A program made the translations under genes and the position numbers. Positions 12,444-22,804 of a stretch of 64,000 nucleotides of DNA are shown here, in pieces. This DNA is from Macrostomum hystrix. Its lineage: Eukaryota; Platyhelminthes; Macrostomidae. Every line of letters begins with the position of its first letter. Within the stretch, counting starts at the first letter, position 1. The notes beneath the pieces were generated by a model. That model was not told the DNA's origin. It saw only the letters and a list, made by a program, of their open reading frames with translations, and ran no database searches. The stretch spans positions 4,449,001 through 4,513,000 of the forward strand of contig CATNEN010000030.1 in assembly GCA_950097015.1 (NCBI GenBank), read 5' to 3'.

Positions 12444-15217
12444 ATGCCAGCGGTGACCACTCTGGCATTTTACCGAGAGCCGCAGACCGTTGACAACTTC
12501 CTGCGCGAGCGCCCAAAATCTCTGCTGGCTCTGCGCGCCGCCTGCAGCCAGGAGCTGGACGCGGTCCTGGTCACCTTGCGGGAGATCGAGCTGGACTATT
12601 TACATCCGCACGAGACTCAGGAGGACTTCATCCGGGAGAACCTGTTCACCTTCAAGCGGCTGATGATGGCCGGCGGTATGCGAGAGATTCGTAAAACATT
12701 CGATATCGAGAACCTGATGGAGTCGCTGAACAGTCTGGGCACCGAGTCAGTCAAGTACATGGAGTCAATGCAGAAGGTCAGAGCGATGCAGCAGCACGTT
12801 GGTGAGTTCCTGCCGGAAAGATTTCTACCGTTCAACGATCGGCTCACCAAGGTGCTGCAGTGCTTGAAGAAGTATTGCGTCAGTTTCTACAGGGGCACGT
12901 CACAGAGGTCACCAGACAAGTATCTTGACACGCCGTTTAAGTACGAGCAGAAGCGACTAGAGCTCACAACCAGGCTGCAGGTAAAAAACCTGAGACAGGG
13001 ATGCTCAGATGTAGTTAAAATGCGCTATTTCGTAATTTTTGTTCGGGGTGTTCGAATTTGGTTCTTTGTACCAGAATTGAATATCGGCGACTGCATGCTG
13101 TCGTCGACAACATCCGAAAGATGGTCCACGCTTAGGTAAAAAGTGCGAAATTTCTGTCCTAACCCAACTGAACAATCAGAATGGCTTTGCTTCCATCGAG
13201 GTAAGCATTACAAAGAAATGGGTTGTTACTAGCATTAGCTGAATGAATTCCTTTCCCGACACTCCTGAGCTTCTTTAAAAGCACTCGAATTTCAATTCAG
13301 AAAACAACAAACCGCCCGCCTGCAGAAGATCATCATGGGTCTCACAGAAAAGTTCTTTGTGTTCGGCTCGGTGGGTCTGAGTCTGCAAGGCTTCGCCTAC
13401 AACGTGCAGCAGTTGGCCAGGCGCTGCGGCTGCGGGGAGATCTCCCTGCTCTTGCTGCTGCCCGAGGCCTGCGAGCAGGTGCGCGAGGCCTGCCAACTGC
13501 TGGCGAGCTGGCTGGAGCTGGACAAAGAGTACCTGGAGAATCTGGGCAACGATTTAGTTAGCATCGAGCTGGAGCAGTCGACCACAATGCGCCGCTACCA
13601 GGAGGAGTACACAAAGATGGTGCAGCTCAAGCACCGGCAGGCAGCCATCTTAAAGAGAATGGACGCCTACCAAAAGGAGCTGCCGGAGTTTCGACAGAAG
13701 AAGAAGCAGGTGGGCCGGCGCCACCACCTGGCGCTGGTTGAGATGAAGAAGTGCGAGTACCACCTGCACCGAGCCAAGACGGTCCTGGGCGATATTAAGC
13801 GGCATCCGGACAGCTTCTTCTCCGAGGAGGAGCTGCAGCGAGCCAAGCTGGAGAGCACCCTGGAGTTGAAGAAGCAGAAGACTATCTTTCCTAAGATTAG
13901 CAAGAAGGTGGAGCTCACCGAGTCTATTGTGAAGCACTGTGAACAGAAGGACGCGGAGCATGAGCAGGACAAACGGGCCACCATGGAGCTGCAGTTCCAG
14001 ATTGACAGGTCGGCTCGCATTGTGGCCTCGCTGCAGGAGAAGCTGGACCGCAGCAACAGGTATGAGAAGGTGCTGCGCCACATCTTCACACTGAAGCAGT
14101 CGCCATCGTCCATGAAGAAGATCTTCCACAATCTGCAGATGGACGACCGACTGCAGAACAGCCTAATTAAGGAACGCTCAGCTAGTCCCATCCTAATGAT
14201 GGCACCGGAGATTGAGGAGTACACTCTCGGTAGGAATTCCATTTTTGCTACGTACGTTGGTCGGTACTTTCATTGAAAGCTCCTAAAGAAAAAATCGATT
14301 AATCAAATAAATGCTACCAAAAGCCCTTTCAAGGTGGTTGGTAAGGTTGTCTCAGTCGGCAGGTTGTTCCAGTTGGTATGCTGTCCCAGTGGTAGGTTGT
14401 CCCAGTTAGCAGGTTGTCCCAGGTTGGCAGGTTGTCCCAGTTGGTAGGTTGCCTCAGTAGATTGTCCCAGTTGGTAGGTTGTCTCAGTCGGCATTTTATT
14501 CCAGTCAGTAGGTTGCCTCAGTAAGCAGATTGTCCCAGTTGGTAGGTTCTCCCAGTCAGTAGGTTGTCCCAGTCAGTAGGTTGTCCCAGTCGGCAGGTTG
14601 TCCCAGCCGGTAGGTTCTACCTGAAGAAAATTGAATTGAAATCGAAGTCAAGAGTGAGCTGTGAATCCCTGAACACACAGGCAACCCAATCGAGATGGCC
14701 TGTCGCGTGGCGGCTCGGAACATCGAGCAGGACTGGTTCCGACTGTACTTCCAGCTGCCGTTCTACCCTCCGCGCGGCCAAGTAGACTTAGACGCCGATG
14801 TTGATCGAATCAATAAGCGACTGGTGAGTAAGTGTGACTGTCCGCCTCCACTAAAATCTCACCGTCCCTGTCTTTTCTTCACTACGAGAATTCTCCTCAG
14901 ATCCCACCGTTTGCCCTCTGCCATTGGTTTCCAATCACTTCATCCACTCGCTGCACGTCCAGGTGCGCGGTAATCGGCAGGAGCTGGCCACGGAGATGCT
15001 GGCCACCTGGCGCCGCCTGCACACCCGCGCCAACGTTGAGGCGCTGAACGAAGCGCTGGCGAGCATTGGCAGGCAGGACGTTGTGCAGCGGGTCGAAGCT
15101 TATCTATCCAGGCGGCTGCGGCTGCAGCAGGCCGCCCAGCAGCGGTCAATGCTGTCTATGGGCACAGTCGCGCGCAATGACGCTGTGCGGACCTACACGT
15201 CTTTGCCGGCTCTCTGA
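12444..15217 (+). CDS. Coiled-coil protein with C-terminal Death domain
   Basis: Five exons by splice signals and phase: 12444-12980, 13180-13200 (21-bp microexon), 13326-14229, 14681-14823, 14963-15217, giving about 619 residues. The first 485 residues are almost wholly helical: a Leu-rich N-terminal part (from QTVDNFLRERPKSLLALRA), then long heptad-rich helices (KHRQAAILKRMDAYQKEL). Residues of about 493-585 read as a Death domain: ACRVAARNIEQDWFRLYFQL forms helices 1-2, ATEMLATWRRLHTRANVEAL helices 4-5, and LASIGRQDVVQRVEAYL the end, with the family's W in the xMLxxW position. Death domains make homotypic contacts in apoptosis and innate-immune signalling, so a cytosolic adaptor role is inferred. 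I do not recognise the N-terminal family. The intron at 14230-14680 holds a minisatellite. The microexon and the first intron are the least certain parts. Confidence 0.75.
14335..14615. repeat. Minisatellite in Death-domain gene intron
   Basis: About 15 imperfect copies of a 17-18 bp unit close to GGTTGTCCCAGTTGGCA. Copies differ in the AGTYGG core and some are truncated. Confidence 0.85.
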
Positions 15218-15690
15218 AACTGCGTGACCTTAACAACCGCATAGCAACGGAAGTGCTTTATCATGAAGAGGGAATGAATGGCTACAAAAGTTTGGGTCTA
15301 TTGGTAATGAGTCATCCGGTATTAAGCGGGGCAACGTAGAGCAGCTCTGAAAAACCCTTAATAGTAGAAGGTATTAATCAGACTTTATCGAATCAACGTC
15401 CATTTTGCGTACCGTTTATTGAAGAATTTTCTCTTTCTTAGACTTATATTTGACACTACACCCATTTAAATGCCACTTGAATTGTATGCTTAAGCTGTAA
15501 TTTTTTTATGATATAACACTCAACGTGTCACATTACCTATTTGATTGAATCTCGCAAGTCACAACTCTCACCTGTTCTAACTTGTTTGTTACTACACAAA
15601 ATGCGGAGTCACAGAAGTTGCAAGATGCTTATTTTAAGTAAAAATAGAGGCACTTTAAAGCAGTAAATTATTTTTTCCTTACACTAAAGG
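15218..15690. other. Intergenic, 3' flank of Death-domain gene
   Basis: AT-rich with no gene. I saw no convincing AATAAA on the + strand close to the stop at 15217. Confidence 0.4.
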
Positions 15691-16038
15691 CTAGTTAAGG
15701 CTATCTTGCGGTTCTAGTTGTGTCTCCTGCTGCGATTCTATCTCCGCCTTGGGCTCTAGCCACTGTGGATTCTGGAGAGAAAAAATCACTTTGCTAGCGC
15801 AAAATATGAATTAAATGCTGTGACAAGACCACAGAGAAGATAAGCTGAAAAGACAAGTCTGATTTCGGCTTTGATGATTAAAGTTGATACTTTTTCATGT
15901 CAGCGCCGCTAAAACGGAGACCAGATTTCCTGCTCAGGCTGGAGAAACACAGTCTATAAGATAAAACAGCTGCTGGAGCATCTGAAAGGCAACTCACGTG
16001 CTGACAGGTAGCCGAGGATGTCTTGAGGAATTAATTCA
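15691..16038 (-). CDS. Two possible small C-terminal exons (GPCR tail?)
   Basis: Minus-strand block 15691-15771 follows a strong acceptor (TTTTTTCTCTCCAG). Block 15998-16038 is bounded by TTACAG and GTGAGT. If the GPCR exon at 16417-17491 splices at CT|GTAGGC just before its own stop, reading phase is kept through both blocks, adding ELIPQDILGYLSA and then an Arg-rich tail. A second open frame of the last block, NPQWLEPKAEIESQQETQ, looks more protein-like but does not fit that join. Real exons are likely, their assignment is not. Confidence 0.35.
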
Positions 16039-16049
16039 CTGTAAGCAGA

Positions 16050-16416
16050 ACTCAAGCATGCAGATGACAGGATCCCCGCCGAGTAACTAGCGAGATTCAA
16101 TTAACTAGTCTTGTGCGTAGCGAATTGCTGCCTCTCGTGGAAACGTCTATTTTTAGGAGCAGATCAGCAAAAAATCAAGCGGTGACTTTTTAGAAACAGA
16201 ATGAACGTACCCTAAGTTAAATATTTAATTTATAATATTTAAGTTAGCCATCTCTTTAGCCATGCTTGGTTATCAGATCTTTAAACAGGCCATTAGATTA
16301 CAGCTGGTTGAGATTAATAGCTGGTCTCAGCATTCGATAATTTTGTGATTTTCCAAAAGGTTTCCGTCACTAATGCGCCTGACTGCTTTTCTCCGGTCAC
16401 GAAGCTAGTCCAGGGC
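16050..16416. other. 3' flank or intron of GPCR gene
   Basis: AT-rich, with no coding sequence recognised between the candidate small exons and the main GPCR exon. Confidence 0.35.
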
Positions 16417-17929
16417 CTACAGGTCAGCAGCGGCCCACGGCCTTTCAGCCAAGTGAATCATCTGAAGGGTCTCGCCACCACGGACTGCAGCTTGACAGCC
16501 GGTGTCGGGCCGGTTGGACTCGTCCGGAACGGGCAGTCGGTGGGTCTCCTGCGGGCCCCCGCCGCACAGCACATTCATTATGGCCCGCCGAAACGAAGCG
16601 GACACGGCGCAGTAGAGAATGAAGTTCACGGAGCAGCCCAGTACCTGGCTGAGATTCACACAGTCCAGCAGTTTGTTAACAGAATAGTACCTGCCGATGG
16701 CCGCGATCTCGTGCCTTCTGAGCTCGTCCACCAGGTGGTGCACAACAAAGTGCCGACAGAAGAAGTTAACCAGTTCGGCTGGCGCAATAGTGACGAAGAA
16801 TGTCGCCGTGGTGGCCACTAGCAGAGGCGTCAGGTTGTCTCGGCCAACCGCGGCTGCAGCGTTGGCAGCCGAAGCGGCGATGCTTCGCCTGCGCTGGATG
16901 CTCCGTCTGTACTCGACAATTAGGCGCCAGTTGCAAAGAATCATCACGGCCAGCGGGATGAAGTTGACAAGGGCGCAAGAGGTCCACATGTAGGCGGCGC
17001 CCAGCCAGGTGGACGAGTCCAGGGCCGGCCGCTTGACGCTCATGTAGCACGTGGCGTTGCTCGAACCACCGTCGAAGCAGGGTCGCGGCCATACTTTGTA
17101 GCGCAGATACACAGGCACGTGGAACACCAAGGCGAACAGGAGGATTCCAGTGACTGAGGCTCGCACGCGGCCCTCTGTCAGCCAGCGCCGCGCTTGCAGA
17201 GGCCGCCAGACTGCCAAGAAGCGGCAGACGGTGATGGCCAAAGCCAGCCAGACGCTGACAGCCAGGAAGGTGCTCGCCAGGGCCGACCCGGCGATGCGAA
17301 GCCGGAGAAGGTTGGCGCTAGTGCTAGCGCCATCAGTATTGGCCAGGGTGAGCGTCAGGGCGCAGGCGCAGACCAGAAGATCAGCACCAGCCAGAGCAGT
17401 CAGCATGCAGCTTGCGGGTCCGTCGCGCCTTTTCTGCCACTGCTGGCGCTGCTGCTGCTGCTGTTGCTTAAGATGGCGTTGCGCTAGCGTGCTCAGATGG
17501 GTAGGCTCGTTAGGCTCAGAGGGGCCGACAGTCAGTCTGGCGAAACATTAATAAACATAAGAATCATTTAACTTAAGAATGTGTAGACAAGTTATGAAGC
17601 GCAAGATTTCCTGATTTGAATGGCAGTGCATGCTGGCATTACCTGGCAGCGGTGCTCTGCTGTGGAACCTGCGGCCGAAGCAGATTCAGCAGGCGCCTTA
17701 GTCGGCACGGAGGCCGCGCCCGACGTAGGCTGAGCAGTGCAGCCAAGGTCAGAGCGTTGCCCAGCAGGCCGAAGCAGCAAACGCAGCGCAACAGGAGGCC
17801 GTTGATAGCGAACTGGAAGGCTGCCAGATCGTGGCGGCCCAAATTACTAAACAGTTTGAAGTTCGCCGCCTGTTGTTGACTGGCTGACGTGGCGTTTTGA
17901 GAAGAGTTGGCACCTGCCAGGCTCATCAT
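16417..17929 (-). CDS. Rhodopsin-class peptide GPCR, FMRFamide-receptor-like
   Basis: Exon 1 is 17643-17929 (ATG at 17929, N-glycosylation sites near the start, TM1 LLLRCVCCFGLLGNALTLAA) with donor CAG|GTAATG. Exon 2 is 16417-17491, with phase kept across the join (AG|C). Together about 453 residues. TM2 is CMLTALAGADLLVC. TM3 ends ITVCRFLAVWRPL, so CRF replaces DRY. TM6 is LVATTATFFVTIAPAELVNFF and TM7 VLGCSVNFILYC, a variant of NPxxY. The QARRWLTEGRVRA-type second loop and NFILYC ending resemble invertebrate FMRFamide/myosuppressin-type receptors. A glutamine run and basic residues make the first intracellular loop unusually long. Ligand is unknown; a neuropeptide receptor of the plasma membrane is inferred. 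Confidence 0.75.
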
Positions 17930-19600
17930 GACAGCGGAGTGACTCAGGAGAGAGGTGAAAGAGAAATCAATTGTTAGATAAGTTGGGTAGCCATCGCACC
18001 ATATAGCAGACGCATAATTCAACCAACTATCGGTTTTAAAACATAGAGGCCCAGACTAGCGGGCCAATGGCACGAGTCGCAGCGAAAAGCTCATAAAATG
18101 ACACCAACAGGCTACGTGGGCCGGAGTGACGTTTCTAAATTAATAAAAAGAAAAGCAGAATTTGAAAGGATTCATGACAATCCAGACATATCTTGTCACT
18201 CGCAAGCTGCATCTTATTGGCTGACAAATTTAATTTGCTGGCCCAGCCAGACGGCAGATTAATTTTGCATTATCGGCGTCCGTTTCGCGAACACACGGGT
18301 GCCCATCTGGATTGCCTACGTTTAGCGATCCCAGAGCTCAAAGCATTGAGTAAAATCTAATAGTCTGGAAATCTACTAGATTATCGGATGAATATTAACT
18401 GCCAAAGCCAGGCAAGGACACAGGACTATTTATAATGCATGCATTAACGATATTGTACAATTTAGAGGACGAACAGAAATGTGAATTGGTTCTGGCATGC
18501 ACATATACAAACGCAATAAAGTTTGAGCTAGGCGATCCAGACCATTATCGATACATAAACTCAAAATTATCGATTTTTTCACAATAGAAGCCCAGAGGGC
18601 CTGAGTTACATGCGCGATAAGTAATAAAAAGTATCGCGGCGGTTCTACGCTTGTAGCAGTTTTCTATGAAATGCTGTGTAAATTAATCTGCATCGGCAAT
18701 TTTTTACCTCCTCAAGCACTAACTTCCAGCTAATCACAGTACTTGGGCAGTACCTCCCAGTTCATAAGCACGTGTCTATGTAGTACATGCGCATGAATAC
18801 CTGCATGCCTAAAGTGATGCAGAGAAACAGTTCGCTTCGTACTGTGCAGGTGACTCGAAACAAGCGGTAACCAACAGGCTGGGGTTCCGCCGCATGATCT
18901 AAATCTGGCACCACAGACTGGCCTTTGGTCTGTTTAGCTAGAGCACTTTCTGCGTGGCAAAGGTCTATAAGGATATCTACGCGTGTACTTTGTACAGCCG
19001 GACAACCGTGTCGGTAAGCTCTTGTACAGAAGTCCATGTCGGTGTTCTAAGCTCCAGCATTGTTTGTTGAGTAACTAGTCCAGTACACCGACAAAAGACA
19101 TTACGACTATATATGCCACGGGTATCTTGATGTGTAGAGGCTGATGTTCGATGGACTGACATAGACCATCCAATTATCAAATAAGTAAAGCGAAGCAAAA
19201 TTTGAGTGATTATTATGTGAATGCTGATATTTGAGCACATTTAACCAACTACGGTTGTGCTCTACAGAAGCTGTTGAATGAGGAGCAATTATTGGTAAAA
19301 AATATGTTTTTATTACTTTGCCAAACATTTTTTAAAGATGTTGCTGAACCGAACTGCAAGTGTGTAACGAATAAAAAACTTGCAGCAGCTGGCAGAAAAA
19401 AACGACGGTCTATAGTACTAGAACAATCCTAATATAAACTATGTCAGACAGGAAAACACTACAAAAACAGCATTCTGCAGCATCGAACCGCTGGCCCAAT
19501 TCGGCTCAGGTGGACAAAACAGCGAGAACAAGTCAATGTGTTTTGCTGGACTTTAGCTATGAAAAATGCCGCTGCTCATCCCGCTTCCCCTGCGCTCAGG
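17930..19600. other. Intergenic, nothing supported
   Basis: Low coding potential on both strands. Open frames are AT-rich and short. Presumably contains the GPCR promoter. Confidence 0.5.
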
Positions 19601-19606
19601 CGAAGC

Positions 19607-20047
19607 TCAGTTGTCGGGCTTGATGCTCTCAGCCTCAATGACGCACCTGAATGGATTGGGGCTGTCATCAGTGGACGGCTTGTTGCGAATGCGTCTCTCA
19701 TACTTCAGCATGCCCTGCACCTGCACCCGGCTGCCAATCTTAGCCAGCGAGTTGGCGGCATCCGCCTGCTCGCCGAAAGCTTTCACATTGTGCTCGAATT
19801 TCAGCGGCCTCTCTAGTCCCGCTTTGAGAACGCTGGTGCGAACAGTGAAAACGCAGTGCTTCGGCCCGGCAGTCAGGACGCGCTCAACTGTGCCGCGAAG
19901 CACAACGCTGGCGACGTCTTTGCCTTCGGCGGCTGCCGGGGCGCCGGCCGGCGCTTTGGCGGCCTCCGCGGCTGCGGCTGAGAAGGCTCGCCGAGGCAAC
20001 AGGCAGACAGCGGGCTTGGAGAACAGGAAAGCTGCTAGGGAGGCCAT
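19607..20047 (-). CDS. SSBP1: Mitochondrial single-stranded DNA-binding protein
   Basis: Single-exon frame of 146 residues from the ATG at 20047. The frame also runs five codons upstream from a non-ATG, so the ATG is preferred. Residues of about 1-30 (MASLAAFLFSKPAVCLLPRR) are rich in Leu, Ala and Arg without acids, as in a mitochondrial presequence. An Ala/Pro-rich linker follows, then an OB-fold of SSB type: VVLRGTVERVLTAG, FTVRTS, FEHNVKAFGEQADAANSLAKIGSRVQVQGMLKYERR and the final strand CVIEAESI. SSB coats single-stranded mtDNA during replication as a tetramer. Similarity is to the family pattern; the aromatic DNA-binding residues are not all obvious, so a divergent member is possible. 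Confidence 0.75.
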   Translation of the reverse strand: MASLAAFLFSKPAVCLLPRRAFSAAAAEAAKAPAGAPAAAEGKDVASVVLRGTVERVLTAGPKHCVFTVRTSVLKAGLERPLKFEHNVKAFGEQADAANSLAKIGSRVQVQGMLKYERRIRNKPSTDDSPNPFRCVIEAESIKPDN

Positions 20048-20099
20048 GTTTGACTGCTGCAAGAAGCGAACAACTGGGCTTTGGATTTCATACTAGGCT

Positions 20100-21025
20100 A
20101 AACAATGGAATGCTATTTAATTCACTGAGATACGAATTAAAAAAACATCCAAACGAAAACTTCTAGCTGAACAAGCATATCTTCTAGCCGAGCGTTTAAG
20201 TTATATTTATTTAACAGTGCGAATGCTTCGCATACTTTCTATTGAACTAGTAGTCGATTGACAGCTAAGTGAATCCTACTTCAGAATATATATTGACTAA
20301 GCAGCCCACAAAATAACCAGACGCATCAAATTAGCTTTCAACCGAAGTCGCGATAGAAATGCTTGTTACAAGACCGACAAAAAGTATTACAACATATGAC
20401 CGATAAGTAATAAAACTATTTTATTATGAGGAATACTTTAATATTGTGCTTAACAGATTCCCGTTGCTTGCTATCTGCAATTTGTATAAATTTATTCATG
20501 CTGTTTGGAGACATGGCAGATGACATGGCTGCACTACTGATCAAACGTGCGAGACCTGTAAGAGCAGCACGATAATACAACTTAATGGTTATGCACACCG
20601 AATACTACTCAGTAGACAGTAGCATCTGTTTTTTGCGATGGCTCTAAAGACAGTTTCGTCTAACTGATTGAAGTTATTTTTAATTGTATTCCCACAATAC
20701 ATTAGCTATGCGTGATAGGGCAAGCCTAACTGACAAACGATAGACAGCAGTAACATAGGGTAGAGGGGCAAGAGAGATAATTTGTTTAAGTCACCTCTGT
20801 TGCACACTACCTAGTTGCAGTTATTTGATCAGAAATTATGACAAGTTAAAGAAAAAAACCTGGTTATTCAAAGCAAATCGCCAGAGATTAAGTCGGCAGA
20901 GAAATGATACGGTGCTTCATATAGCTTTATAGGGCTGGTAGAAAAATATACGACAGAGCGCATTATAAACACACACACGCACAGATAAAATAACCGGGGG
21001 AACACAGTTAGGTTAGAGTTGCGCA
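20100..21025. other. Intergenic, nothing supported
   Basis: AT-rich without coding signal. A short CA-type repeat is near 20970-20985. It should include the UBC9 3' UTR. Confidence 0.45.
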
Positions 21026-21029
21026 ACTA

Positions 21030-21739
21030 TCAGAGGTTGGGATTTTTAAACCGGCCAGCCTGCTGTTTCACCTTCTCCTCGTATTCGCGCCGGTTCTGTC
21101 TGAAAATTTGAAGCCGGGGTTCAAAGAATGCAGTGGCAGCCAGTTTATAGAGTGCTATTCGAAGAGAAATGCTGCTATTGGCTCAGACCTATCACATGAA
21201 AAGCCAATTAACAATGAGGGTTTCCGTTGTGGAGAGGGGAATCCCCTTTGGAGTCCCCTGACTGTCAGGCACAGTGGCACAAATACTCACATGAAGCAGG
21301 TGTAGGCATCGGCCTGTGCCGGATCCTTAATATTTGGAGAGTCTAAGAGTTCTTGAATGCCTAGCAGAATCTGCTTGACGGTGACAGCGGCACGCCAGTC
21401 CTTCTCCTCGTCCAGCAGGGAGAGGCACACGGTGCCAGACGGGTACACATTCGGATGGAATAGTGGCGGCTCGAATTTGCACTTTGGCGGCGAGCTCGGA
21501 TAATCCTCTTTAAAGTACATGCGCAGGGTGTAGAGTCCCTCCTCCCAAATGGTGGCTTTTTTGCCAGGAATCTTGCAGTCCCAGATCATCAGGTTCATGG
21601 TGCCATCTGGATTAGTAGCAGGCTTGGCCACAAAGCCAAACGGATGATCCTTACGCCAGGCTTTGCGCTCTTCGCTTAGCCGGGCCAGCGCAATTCCCGA
21701 GCACTCATCGCCGGCCCCCTGCGCCCTGGCTGCTGACAT
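21030..21739 (-). CDS. UBE2I: SUMO-conjugating enzyme UBC9
   Basis: Exon 1 is 21291-21739 and exon 2 is 21030-21099. Donor AT|GTGAGT and acceptor TTTTCAG join in phase to give 172 residues. It carries the E2 fold with the HPN motif ([16 protein letters not shown]). The catalytic cysteine is C105 here. The segment [13 protein letters not shown] and the C-terminal [20 protein letters not shown] are near-identical to animal UBC9. Exon 2 supplies the last helix ([17 protein letters not shown]). The enzyme takes SUMO from the E1 and transfers it to target lysines, in nucleus and cytosol. Compared with human UBC9 (158 residues) there is an extra N-terminal stretch of about 12 residues ([11 protein letters not shown]) before SGIALARL. 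No splice site explains it away. Confidence 0.96.
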
Positions 21740-21959
21740 TAGTTAATCTGGCAACGAATAAAGAGTGCTGCTGATTTAAGTGACAGCGCCAAAGCGGAGC
21801 TGCAACATTGCATTGGATAGGTAACGAATACAGTGCTGAACATTTATAACAAATTATTCTAATAAGAAAATATTGTATAGTAGGTGTCAATAGAAGTTAA
21901 AAACAAGGTTCATGTTTTTTTTTATTAAAGTGTAGTTAAAATAGGTATAGACCTAGCAC

Positions 21960-22145
21960 TGCCTGTTAAGATTTTTTAAAGGCTGTAATTATTGGCATGG
22001 TCCCATGTAAAAAGTGCCAACTTTTCTACATGGGACCATGCCAATAATACTTGCCTTATCCATACAGTAGCTTGTTAGAATAGGCTACCACATCATGTAC
22101 ATGTATAACCTTTCCATGCAAATTACCCACCTTTTGTATACATGT
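21960..22145 (-). repeat. Interspersed repeat copy 1
   Basis: The reverse complement aligns along its length with 24515-24690. Shared blocks include GTAGCCTATT, ATAAGG, AAAAGTTGGCACT and GGACCATGCCAA. It contains the 22-bp-arm hairpin. Confidence 0.7.
21988..22048. repeat. Perfect hairpin with 22-bp arms
   Basis: Arms 21988-22009 and 22027-22048 are exact reverse complements. The 17-nt spacer pairs further (AAAAG with CTTTT), leaving a loop of about 6 nt. It belongs to a longer repeat (about 21960-22140) with an inverted copy at about 24515-24690. Confidence 0.85.
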
Positions 22146-22376
22146 ACTAGCTTTTTTTGCCCGTTGTTTTTGGGGCAGAAATTTAAAGCAAAGCAGTAAG
22201 CAATTCACGTCTCTGTATTAACTTTATAGTGAAGGTCACCATTTATTTATTTACTGCATTAATGAAAAGTGAAGAGTTTGTTTAAGGGCGTTTTAAGTAA
22301 AAAATAAGTGAAAAGTTTGTCCAAACAGCCCCCCTCTTGATTACTTCTTTAGAAACATGTCTCTTAGCCACTCCTC

Positions 22377-22667
22377 TATACAGTCAGTGGCAGATCCAGG
22401 AATTTTGTTTTGGGGCGGTCTGTCAGGGGAGCGCCATGAGAATCACAGAGGGGGTGCCAGCGGCCGAAAAAGGGCGCCAGGAGCCAAGAAAGGGCGCCAG
22501 CGGCTGAAAAACGGGAGCCAGCGGCTGAAAAAGGGGCGCCAGCGGCCGAAAAGGGGCGCCAGTGCTGCGACTGGCGCCCCTGGTGGGGGCATCTTATTCC
22601 CATGATTAAAATTTAGGGGGGGCGACTGCCCCCCCGCCCCCCCCCTAAATCTGCCTCTGTATACAGT
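22377..22667. mobile_element. hAT-like MITE with 8-bp target duplication
   Basis: The element is 22385-22659 (275 bp). Its ends are short inverted repeats (CAGTGGCAGAT left, matched by CAGAGGCAGAT read from the right). It is flanked on both sides by the direct repeat TATACAGT (22377-22384 and 22660-22667). An 8-bp duplication and CAG termini are typical of the hAT superfamily. It has no coding capacity. Inside are about six copies of a 17-18 bp GGCGCCAGCGGCTGAAAA-type repeat and a right end of long C runs. Confidence 0.8.
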
Positions 22668-22804
22668 ATGCATGTACACGCGTATACATAAGGAAAATAG
22701 CCATGGCATAACAATAACAATGTCAAAGAAACAAAATTAAACTGTTTCAGAGTTCAGAGTTAGACAGGTCAAGGTCAATTCGTGACTACTTTTCTATTAA
22801 TTGC

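Noticed and set aside
13650-14242. Long minus-strand frames opposite the Death-domain gene
   Set aside because: Antisense shadow of a Leu/Lys/Glu-rich coiled-coil exon.
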